From NCBI GenBank assembly GCA_028752905.1, contig JAQNBH010000004.1, forward strand, positions 6,072,358-6,136,357: a stretch of 64,000 nucleotides of DNA, in the 5' to 3' direction. The position numbers and the translations under genes were made by a program. Below the pieces are notes generated by a model, which saw only the letters and a list, made by a program, of their open reading frames with translations, made no database searches and was not told the DNA's origin. Source of the stretch: Cladorhizidae sp. MBARI D1340-BT2 (lineage: Eukaryota > Porifera > Demospongiae > Poecilosclerida > Cladorhizidae). Within the stretch, counting starts at the first letter, position 1; the number at the start of each line of letters is the position of its first letter. Positions 12,585-23,800 of this stretch are shown piece by piece.

Positions 12585-12887
12585 ATCCCTTCATTCCAAA
12601 GAAGAAAGAAGGCGCCTCGTAAGGATTTTCTAGCTCTAAGGTTTGTTGTTGACAGAAAGTGATGTAGCGCTGCATAGCTTTTGTTTGCTTTCTTCAGTGG
12701 AGCTGATTCTTATGCCAACTGCAGCTTTACTGTACTTGCATTCTAATGATGGGAACAGTTTGAGAAGCTGAAGTTTATCGTGATTATAAAAACCACAAAT
12801 TAAGACGAGGCAGTTGGTTCATGTAGGCACCAGATAAATCACTCCTCCTGTTACCAATGCATTATGCATCTCAATGTTCCCACAGAG

Positions 12888-13400
12888 CGACTTCAACCTG
12901 CCTCAACCCATTGTGGTGTTGGTCCAGTGTGTGTCCCCATAGAGCTATTGTCAACCTACTTCAACCTGCCTCAACCCAGTGTGGTGTTGGTCAAGTGTGT
13001 GTCCCCATAGAGCTATTGTCAACCTACTTCAACCTGCCTCAACCCAGTGTGGTGTTGGTCCAGTGTGTGTCCCCCCATAGAGCTATTGTCAACCTACTTC
13101 AACCTGCCTCAACCCAGTGTGGTCTTGGTCCAGTGTGTCCCCATAGAGCTATTGTCAACCTACTTCAACCTGCCTCAACCCAGTGTGGTGTTGGTCCAGT
13201 GTGTGTCCCCATAGAGCTATTGTCAACCTACTTCAACCTGCCTCAACCCAGTGTGGTGTTGGTCCAGTGTTTGTCCCCATAGAGCTATTGTCAACCTACT
13301 TCAACCTGCCTCAACCCAGTGTGGTGTTGGTCCAGTGTGTCCCCATAGAGCTATTGTCAACCTACTTCAACCTGCCTCAATCCAGTGTGGTGTTGTGTGG
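12888..13400. repeat. 68-bp minisatellite, copy B
   Basis: Twin of 3108-3620; one substitution seen (13118). Confidence 0.95.
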
Positions 13401-13570
13401 ACTAAAATTCGTGACGTTCAATAAATCTAACATGGTAGATTCAATGATAAGAAATTGGTGCTTCAATGTCAAACCAAAAAATATCAGAACAGATAGTCAA
13501 TACTGTCCTTAGAGGGCATGGTTAGTCATGGTGTGGTGGAACGTGTGTGTCTACTCCAGTTAGTTGCATA

Positions 13571-14859
13571 TCAAGATTCCACATATGCTGGGCTACTCGT
13601 CTTCCTTTGGTACTGAGACGTCTTCTGGAAGGATATGTTATCAATACCCTGTACCAGATTATAATATGCCGGCATTGATGTTCCACTCCTTTCTGCTTTG
13701 CTATACGATGCAAATGTTAAAATCTCTGAATGATCATTAGGACTCGTCTGTGGAGATGAAGTGTCTTTTGAGGATTTCCGTAGAGTCTTGAGAGCGTGTA
13801 TACCTCCATCCTTCTGTAGCTGGGCCAGTGATTTTTTCCTTCCGTGTCGCCTTTGTTCGTCTAGATTTTTCCCCTTCTTGATATCTTCCAGCGTCAATTT
13901 CCGAGCCCTCTGTTCCTTCCATGTTGTTGTGTTGTTGGATTTGCTGAGTGAGCAGGGAGCAGATGATCTGGATAGATCAGTAATAACATCCTTCTTCACG
14001 GTTAAATATAACTCCGTTGAGGCACTTCTGTATTGTGCCAAGGGTCTCGGTTTGTTATGCGCATTGGACAAAGATGAGCATCCAAAGCTGGGACTGATGG
14101 AGGGAGGAGAGGGTGTGAGGCGAGGGGAATGCCTGGGAGAAGTGGACGTGTTACGTCTATCCATGAAGCCAGGGACAGGTCCCAACCTCCCCCCAGAAGC
14201 CTCCACCATGTTAAGCGGAGAACGTGTGCTGATGGAGGGAGGAGAGGGTGTGAGGCGAGGGGAATGCCCGGGAGAAGTGGACGTGTTACGTCTATCCATG
14301 AAGCCAGGGACAGGTCCCAACCTCCCCCCAGAAGCCTCCACCATGTTAAGTGGAGAACGTGCGCGCGTCAACCGATTCAGCTCGGACTGCGAGAGAGAGC
14401 CCCCCATGGCCGAGAGGCTGAGGAGGCTCGACGAAAGGATCTGATTGCTTCTGGTCTTGGAGAACTCCGTGTGGCCGTAATGAGATCTCACGACAAAGCT
14501 GTAGAGGAAATTTGATTGGTCGCCTTCTTCCATAATCATGTGATCCCTCAAGCCAAGTTCAAACGAGCGTTTATACTCCAGCACTATCTGGTACGCCTTC
14601 TCGATGCCCGAGGCCACGATGAAAAATGCAAAGTTCTCGCCTTCCTCCTGGCAATCGCAAGTCTCGAACCACACAATGTCTCTGTCCACAGCCGTCTGGC
14701 AGCCAAAGCGTCTAATTTTTTCAAATGGAATTGACATGACTGTGTTACCGTTTAGGGACGAGACGACGTTGACTTTTAGGGGTGTGGCCACTTTGAGGAT
14801 GCCTTCGGAATAAATGGCAGTAGGTTGGTCTGGTACGGTCACATGAAAGGATGTCCTAT
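13571..14859 (-). CDS. DOK-like exon 3 (terminal, PTB domain plus tail), copy B
   Basis: The acceptor is TTAATTAG at 14860; the first two bases complete an Asp codon begun in exon 2. The frame stays open for about 430 codons to a TGA at 13571-13573. This is the copy nearest to the PH exons and so the default last exon. A near-identical copy lies at 3791-5079. Confidence 0.87.
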
Positions 14860-17800
14860 CTAATTAAAGGAAGATAAGGAAATATTGAACATGACTATCA
14901 CAATTGAACCAAGTAGCTGCTACTTAAGAGGTGGCCTCTCTATATATACAGGTTAAAACATTTTCTATACAATGGGAGGTGTGATAATGGAAGACTTTGC
15001 TGCGTAGTTACGATCTATCCCAGCGCACCAATGGGGCTGCACTTACAAATGCATGCTCGCACATGCACACACACACGTACTCACATCTAACTATATTGGA
15101 TTGACCTTATGGATGGGAAACAAACAAGTGCCCAAACACAAAAAGGATTGACGATCCTTTACCACTTAAACTCCTGTACACCAATACATAATACATGTGC
15201 TGCTTTCAGTTTTGTAACTGGTAAAAGGTCATCTAGCTGGCTGCAGTCTATATATGTGTACAATCTTGTTTCCTTGCTTTGTTTAACAGACCAATCCATT
15301 CAAGTTGAAACGTTTATTCTTTCACACAGTGAGTCAGCTGTTGCAATGCCAGAGGTGCTGTCCAACTTATTCCTTCTAGCATACTGTACAGGCTGCTAGA
15401 GTCAACCCTTTGGTAGAGGACCAACTATCTCGGGTGGTTTTGCACAGAACTTGCATGAAACAAACAGCAGAGAAGAACAAGATTCACAGCAGATCAACCG
15501 AGTGATTATTATTACAGCACGCTAGCTACGTTGAATCGACGAACATTGTCTTCCTGATGATCCCTACCACGTTTTCCCATTGCTGTCTTGATATGGTGCT
15601 CTGTTGCACGCAAGTTATGTGGAAGGAAAACCTCTTGAGATGGACACACATGAAGATGAATCCAACTGGTTTACTGCCTTAGTGAAGGATGCAATACATG
15701 TTTGTGTCTTTTAGAGCTAATTAGGGCTGAAACATGTACGAAGAGCTACCAAATGTGATGGGTTGTCCATTATCTAATAAAATATAGGGTGCAACCAATT
15801 ATAGGGAGTGCTAGTGGACCTCTTTCACACTGCTGATGTGCAGTGCAGCCCTTGGGAGCTCCGGAGCAGGTTAGTTACAAGCACGTATCTGCCACCCATC
15901 TTCTTTGTTCAAGCCATAATAAGCGACAGTCATAACAATTGTCGCGATTCAACAGCACAAAACACCCACCGTACCGCGCTAAACGGTGTTGCTATGGTTA
16001 TCTATGTACTGCTTGGCTTGGAATGTCGAACGATATTTCGAGGACGACACATAGCAAATATGATTTTAGCTGCTGCAATGACTGGTAAACTGGTAAACAA
16101 TGAATTTTTTAGAATTATAAAAATAGTATACTATAAGAAGAGCACTATAAATAGCAAAGTTCAAATATAGGGTGTCGAGCGAAGGCCTGTGGCAATGTCC
16201 GGGAGGACACCAAAACCTGTGAGAAGAGTTAAGTCCATACAAACATGGAGGTTGTTTATTGCTCCATGTAATGTACGCAATGTAATGTACGCACACAGCA
16301 CGCTTGAGGCAAAAAGGGTTTTCATCACCTCTCCTCAGTTCCTCGGTTTCTATAGCAATGCATTTGCTCTTCCTCGCTCATTTCTGGCTCGCTCATTTCT
16401 GGCTCCCATTTTCATCCTTTTCCTTTCACCTGGTTCCCATGGTTACACTGAACCGGCTCTTAGCAGTTGCAATTAAGCACGTGCAGAGTTGTGGTTGTCA
16501 CACACACATGTATATGGAGGCTTGCATTGCTCCGTGGCATGAGCGTACGCCTAGCTGAGGCAAAAAGGTATCCATGAGTCATACTGTATCTCACTTCCCT
16601 CGACGATAACACACTGGTCGTCGAGGCAGGTGCTTTAATTAGATTCGTGAAGTGATCGTCCCACCAACTCATGACTCGATGTAAATGATCGTATTATACT
16701 TCCAAGTTTTGAGTCCGCTTAGTTTTGACAAAATAAATTCAACATAATTGTTGCTGCATATATTCATGAGCAACAGGTCACTAGAAGCCAATCCCACGGC
16801 TCCCAAGGAGTCAATGGGAGGTACAGCATGTTAGACATGTTGGGGCTGGCTTACAAACATGGGGGAAGTGGGAAGTGGCTCCCAATGTTTGCATAGCAGT
16901 GCCCACCCAAAGTTTGTATAATTACATTAATACTATATAGCTCATGATTATTAGAGGTGTAATTAAATAACTCTGATATGGGTCAACTTAAAATTTGTTT
17001 TTTGTTGTTGACATTTTGGCTCAACCCTCCAGCCTTCATTAGGAGATGAAGGCTAGATGCAATCAAAATTTGTTCTTTTTACATTTTGGCTATATAGATG
17101 TTCTGGCCTTTGTCAGATGAAGGCTCGAGCATCTAACTGAAATGTCAATTTTTATTTTATTTTAAGATTACTTAGATGATTGTTGATCAAGTCATTTTAT
17201 TCTATGTAAGCCGAGGGTGTTGCGAGTCAATGAAGAGAAGCTGGGGGGGGGGGGGGTGGCGGGGAGGGGTGCATCTTAAATTCTAAGTATAAATCACACT
17301 CTGAGCAGATACTAGTCTTAGCCCCGGGATGAGAATTCTAACAGCTAAAAGGGTTAAGTACTTAATTGACTCCTAATGTTCCATGCACTGATCTTGCCCT
17401 GTACATTGTGAACATGTGCTTGTGAGCTTAGCAGTTGGATTGTCACCAAAGGAGCTGTTGCTCCAGTTACTGAGCATATCAAAGGAGCTGTTGCTCCTGT
17501 TACTGAGCATATTAAAGGAGCTATTGCTCCTGCTACTAAACATATCAAAGGAGCTGTTGCTCCTGTTACTGAGCATACCAAAGGAGCTGTTGCTCCTGTT
17601 ACTGAGCATACCAAAGGAGCTGTTGCTCCTGCTACTGAGCATACCAAAGGAGCTGTTGCTCCTGCTACTAAACATATCAAAGGAGCTGTTGCTCCTGCTA
17701 CTAAACATATCAAAGGAGCTGTTGCTCCTGTTACTGAGCGTACTAAAGGAGCTGTTGCTCCTGTTACTAAACATATCAAAGGAGCTGTTGCTCTTGCTAC

Positions 17801-20800
17801 TGAACATATTAAAGGAGCTGTTGCTCCTGCTACTGAGCATGTGTATCAGTGAGCCTTTCATCTTTTCATTCCTCAAGAAAAAGTAGAGATCCTGACTCGA
17901 GATCTTGCCAGGCCCAATGGTTTGAAGATAACCCTTTCCTTCCTTCATTATGTTGTGGAGGAGGATGACTCTGTCATGCCACATTTGCAAGCAGTAGCTG
18001 AAAAGAAAATGTTGACTCGCACTTAATGATGCCGCATTTGCAAGTGTACTACATGAAGCTGTCTAGTTTTTAGTGTCATTGAGAAGATCATTAGCTGCTT
18101 TTCTTCCCAACGAGAGAAGAGGGGTTGTGAAGGTTGATTAACCTTGCCGAGTGGGCACGAGTGTCTGGTGAGCTGCTCCACTCTTGGTGCACTCAAAGCC
18201 TGAAAACCGTAAGATTTTTTTTAGAAACCATCTGATCCTACACTAGGAAGGCCTTCCTCCTGAGGAATTGGGGAGGGGACATGAGTACTCCTCTAGAGAA
18301 GGCCTTCCTCCGAGTACTTTGCTAGGGAAGACCGTCGAGTCAGAATGGTTCCTGTCTCCTTGCTCTTGTTGTGTACCCAGCATAGTCTTGATAGTCAGCG
18401 ACAATCAGCTGAACATCTTCAAATCCAAGACCTAACATACAACTCTGCAAGTGAACAGAAGGTTGTGTACTGCAAACATCCAATGTGGGTGAGGATTACA
18501 CCCACTCTGCAGCTAGACGAAACACTCCCGAAGGTTAATCTACATGCTGACGAAAGTTCACTGTTTCTGCAGCATCAGCATAAAGCTAATTGGTGCAAAT
18601 ATGATCAACATTCAATGATGACAGTGGAGAAGAGATCGCGAGTCCAGCGCTGACAGTGGAGAGAAGAGATCATGAGTCCAGTGCTGACAAAGAGATTGTG
18701 AGTCCAACGCTGACAGTGGAGAAAAGAGATTGTGAGTCCAGCGCTGACAGTGGAGAGAAGAGATTGTGAGTCCAGCGCTGACAGTAGAGAGAAGAGATTG
18801 TGAGTCCAGCGCTGACAGTGGAGAGAAGATATTGTGAGTCCAGCGCTGACAGTGGAAAGAAGAGATTGTGAGTCCAGCGCTGACAGTGGAGAGAAGATAT
18901 TGTGAGTCCAGCGCTGACAGTGAAGAGAAGAGATTGTGAGTCCAGCGCTGACAGTGGAAAGCTATGTTGCACTTGATGCACACAATTTCAGATGATGGCT
19001 TGAAGGGTCTGCGGGTGCAACTTCAGACATCTCATGAAGAAAATAAGTAAATAATAATAATGAGCTGTTTTTTCCCTTCCTGCACATGCATAGTAGACAG
19101 CCATATCTTTAAAACTTGACTTCGGATGAAGAAGAAGCGGCCAATGTGATCACAGTTGTAATGGACTACCTCTTGGAGGAATTTATGCTGTTTGTGGAAG
19201 CTGTTCTATTGATGAAGGCTGCACAGACACCTTACTCTGAATCCCTTCATTCTGAAGAAGAAAGAAGGCGCCTCGTAAGGATTTTCTAGCTGTAAGGTTT
19301 GTTGTTGACAGAAAGTGATGTAGCGCTACATAGCTTTTGTTTGCTTTCTTCAGTGGAGCTGATTCTTATGCCAACTGCAGCTTTACCGTGCTTGCATTCT
19401 AATGATGGGAACAGTTTGAGAAGCTGAAGTTTATCGTGATTAAAAAACCACAAATTAAGACGAGGCAATTGGTTCATGTAGGCACCAGATAAATCACTCC
19501 TCCTGTTACCAATGCATTATGCATCTCAATGTTCCCTGCCTCAACCCAGTGTGGTGTTGGTCCAGTGTGTGTCCCCATAGAGCAGCCTACTTCAACCTGC
19601 CTCAACCCAGTGTGGTGTTGGTCCAGTGTGTGCCCCCATAGAGCTATTGTCAACCTACTTTAACCTGCCTCAACCCAGTGTGGTGTTGGTCCAGTGTGCG
19701 TCAAAGACATTGCAACCCTATGAGGTAAAGGATCAGCAGAAGAAAAAACTTAAATATGTACGGGAGTTGCATGAGGTCTGAGCCCATGTTTTGCACCTAT
19801 GTGTGGATATGTGCTATGTGTGGATATGTGTCACATAGGATTAAGTATCTGCTCACACATGGCAGGCCTGTGCTGTGAGATGTAGCGCAAGACTAGAGCG
19901 TGTTCATGCATCCCTCGCCGCTGTACATGCGGAGTCAGCATGACTACAACCACGTCTACCAGAAGTGTATGCTTAACGAGAGCTTTTTAAATTAATTATT
20001 TTTACATATCTAGCTTGCAGGGTTAATATCTCTAGCTGTTCAGATGATGGCTACATTTCATGAGTGAGAGGGTTAATATTTCAAGCTTGTTGAGACAGTG
20101 GTTAGATTGCATGAGTGAGAGGGTTAATATTTCTAGCTGTTGTGACAGTGGTTACATTCCATGAGTGAGAGGGTTAATATTTCCAGCTGTTGAGGCAATG
20201 GTTACATTCCATGAGTGAGAGGGTTAATATTTCTAGCTGTTGAGGCAATGGTTACATTCCATGAAACACAGCTGTATCAAAGCTCCATATATATGGCATA
20301 AAGTTAGACATCGTCGGGATTTAAAAAAATATTAAATCAAAACAGTTAAACTACACGCCCATTTTTTTGTATGCACATGCCCAATAGACTGCTCTATTGA
20401 TTACTTTACTTCTGGGTGGGCAGGGCAAGCGGAAAAAATTAAATGGCCGACGATCGCAACTTCCTTTGTGAGCGGGCTTTCGCTACTGTTTCTGGAAGTT
20501 CTTGGGTGGAAAGTTGCACGGGCGGGCATCTGTGCTTACCAGGAAGCACTCTGGATTCCTTCTCTCTCGAGCAAGGAGGTGCTCCAGAAGGATTCCTTTG
20601 CTGTAAGTTTTGTTGTAGACGTAGCAGATGTAGTGCTGTGTAGCTCTTGTTTGCCTACTTCAATGGAGCTGATTCTTATACCAAGCCACAGCTTATTGTA
20701 TCCCCATGGGAATAGCTTGAGATGATATGAATAGTTTAGTTATGCTATTTTATTACAACAAACGAATCAGCGTCCAACCGGTAAAGGAAGAGGAACACGG

Positions 20801-23800
20801 AAATATGGGGAGAAAAACGTAGGTTTTTAAAACTTTAAAAACAAATCATTTCTTTTCCAAAAATGTATATCCTGTATCTAAATTGACAACTGGGAGGTAC
20901 TGTCTTTGATTGCCATCCACATAACTGTCGATGTTGTACTGCTTCAGCTACAATAGGTCGGAGATGGGTTGATGATGGTAGGACTCGGAGCAAGCTGTTC
21001 TGATACCAGTAAGAACAGAGACACCCAGTACCAGTTTCTCTGGAATCCCATCCTCAGACGATGATGGACCAAGCAGCTGGTGTACATACTCTTAATATGG
21101 CTAGACCCATAATTGTCTGGGAAGAAACTAGTGCAGGGTAATGCTATCCTTGCAGTTGTTAGAACAGCTGTACCCTACACATGTAAACCTTACAAGTGAC
21201 TGCCTATACTAGGGCTGAAAGCCATGCAAAATCCACATTGGCCTGGAAATGACGTATGGAAGATGGCGCCTGAAATCGACAATTACCCTTAGAGAAGATG
21301 AACAGGAAAGATCTGGTGGGAAAATGTTTTCGTAAACTTTAAAAAAAAATTTCTTCCCCCGTTTTTTTAAAAAACCACCCTCTCTATTGAACGCCCTAGA
21401 GCCAATGAGAATCTGAGAGGACAAAATGTCCCACTCAAGTTAGGCAGATTCAAAGACAATGTCGGGTTTAGCAAGAAAAGGAATAAGTGCTCTAGAAACT
21501 TCTCTCCTTGACTGTGCTGTTTCTGGGAGGGGTGAAGTAAGTATGGCCATGGCAGACTTGACAGCTGTGCTGATCGGTCCTACGCAACGCAATGCAACTA
21601 CTGCAATGCAATGGAATTCTCATACTAATTAGTCTATTGAGTCTGGATCTCGATAACCAAACATTCCTGGCCTAGCAACAATAACACACAGCACACCTTT
21701 AAACTTCTGGACCATCACAGAAGGCACTCAACAGATGCCAATACGTATGTACGTACACGCATATACCTGGGAGGGGGAGGGGGAGGGGGAGGGGACTAGA
21801 CCATCAGTATCTGGCTGGCACTGTGAAGGTGTGTTACTACTGGTAGGTGTGAAATGTACCCTCCTTCCCGTGTGTGGAGTGTGTACTTCATACACACTCC
21901 ACACTCACATACATGTACCATTCCACATGCTCACACATTCCCCACTCACATTGTGCACACCACTCCTCACTCACCCAGCACTCCACACACCTCAACACAG
22001 CACTCTACATTCACACTACACATCTCTCAACTTACCACTCCACACTCACAGCACTCCACACACCTCTCAACCTACCACTCCACACAGCACTCCACACTCC
22101 ACACCTCTCAACCTACCACTCCACACTCACACAGCACTCCACACACCTCTCAACCTACCACTCCACACACCTCAACACACCACTCTACACATCTCTCAAC
22201 ACACCACTCCATGCTCACACAGCACTCCACACACCTCTCAACGCAGCACTCTACACACCACTTCTCGCTATTACTCACCTTTGGAGCATCCCTCCAGCAG
22301 CTTGGCTACCCACACTCCCTTCCCATGTTCATCTGTTGATCGAAGAACAAATTTCTGATCGCACGTCTCCAGTGAAAAGACATCTCCCTTGGACTTGTGG
22401 TAGACGGGGTTGACGCACTTGATCTCCCGCAGGCTAATGGAGCCTCGCTTCTCCTTCTTTTCTTTGTCTAAGTAGTAAGAGAGGTCCAGGGATGAAGGGT
22501 CAAGAGGACTGAGCTGCGAGAGCACAAACCACCGCTTCTTCCAGCTCTGAGTGGATTATAAGGAGGGAGGAGAGATGGAAAGAGAGGGAGGGGCAAGAGA
22601 GGGAGGAGTTAATGAGGTTAATCATCACATGAGTGCTTGCTTCCATGAAAGATCATTAACTTGCAATATAAAACTATAAGTCCATAGCAACCAAGTGGAC
22701 AGGTCAAGAATGACCAGAATGATAGTATAGAGTTCTCTAGTGTGTTGCTTTCCCACGACCACAAGCTTCCTGGCTCTCACAGAAGATCATGCTGCATAAT
22801 TAATTGACAACTTAGCCATTTCCTAAGTTGTCACGGGTCACATGAGGTAGTCATATGCGGTGGTCATGCATGGCAGTCACATGCGGTGGTCACATGAGGC
22901 AGTCACATGCAGTAGTCACCTGCGACAGTCACATGGTAGTCACATGCAGTGGTCACATGAGGGAGTCACATGCAGTGGTCACATGTGGCAGTCACATGAG
23001 GTGGTCACATGAGGTGATCACATGTGGCAGGCAGTCACATGAGGTGGTCACATGAGGTGATCACATGTGGCAGTCACATGAAGCATTTGCATGGAAGTGG
23101 CTGTACTGTCTCAATATTGGCAGGGCACCAACCTCATTGTTTGTTCTAGTCTCTATCTGTTATAGGCACCACTTATGACTATGCCTCCTCCTGCACCGCT
23201 CATGACTTTGCCTCCTCCTGCACCGCTCATGACTATGCATCCTCCTGCACCGCTCATGACTAGGCCTCCTCCTGCACCGCTCATGACTAGGCCTCCTCCT
23301 GCACCGCTCATGACTAGGCCTCCTCCTGCACCGCTCATGACTAGGCCTCCTCCTGCACCGCTCATGACTTTGCCTCCTCCTGCACCGCTCATGACTAGGC
23401 CTCCTCCTGCACCGCTCATGATTATGCCTCCTCCTGCACCGCTCATGACTATGCCTCCTCCTGCTTGAAAGTCGGTGCTTCTTCTTTTGCTTCCATTTCT
23501 GATAATGGTAGATGTAATTTCTGGGTAGATATTCTCCAGGCTCTACTCAGTAACCATTCATTATCCCGTCTAGTTGGCCCAGTAATGCACTTGGCAATAC
23601 ATGCCTATAGATGGGAAATTGACACAGTCTGTGCATGGACACTGTTGAGAAGTTGCTAGGCATGAAGCGCTCATTTTCCTGCCAACTGATATTGTGAGCA
23701 TGCTGTTTGGCGAGGAGATTTTGCAAATCCATACCCAGGGGTTGCTCATACTACCAGGGCTGACTCACACAGGGGTTGCTCACACTACCCAGAGGTGGCT

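Larger units (their letters stand above)
1..19702. repeat. Tandem segmental duplication, unit about 9-9.8 kb, copies A, B and partial C
   Basis: Positions 1-9660 (copy A, cut by the window edge) recur at 9781-18610 (copy B) with an initial offset of 9780. A truncated third copy runs from about 18611 to 19702. From 1 to about 6960, A and B look almost identical: by eye I found only two substitutions (3338/13118 and 6808/16588). To the right of about 6960 substitutions and indels become frequent, and the 33-bp satellite differs greatly in length. Copy C is clearly more diverged and stops inside the 68-bp minisatellite. The repeated edges fall in satellite DNA, which suggests unequal crossing-over. 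Position 1 is already about 118 bp inside a satellite array, so further copies may lie to the left. Confidence 0.95.

Noticed and set aside
21735..22413. His/Thr-rich plus-strand ORFs of 160-207 codons
   Set aside because: CA-rich low-complexity sequence overlapping the antisense of the PH exon.
23153..23468. Pro-rich (plus) and Gly-rich (minus) ORFs
   Set aside because: Both are translations of one 24-bp minisatellite lying in intron 1 of the DOK-like gene.
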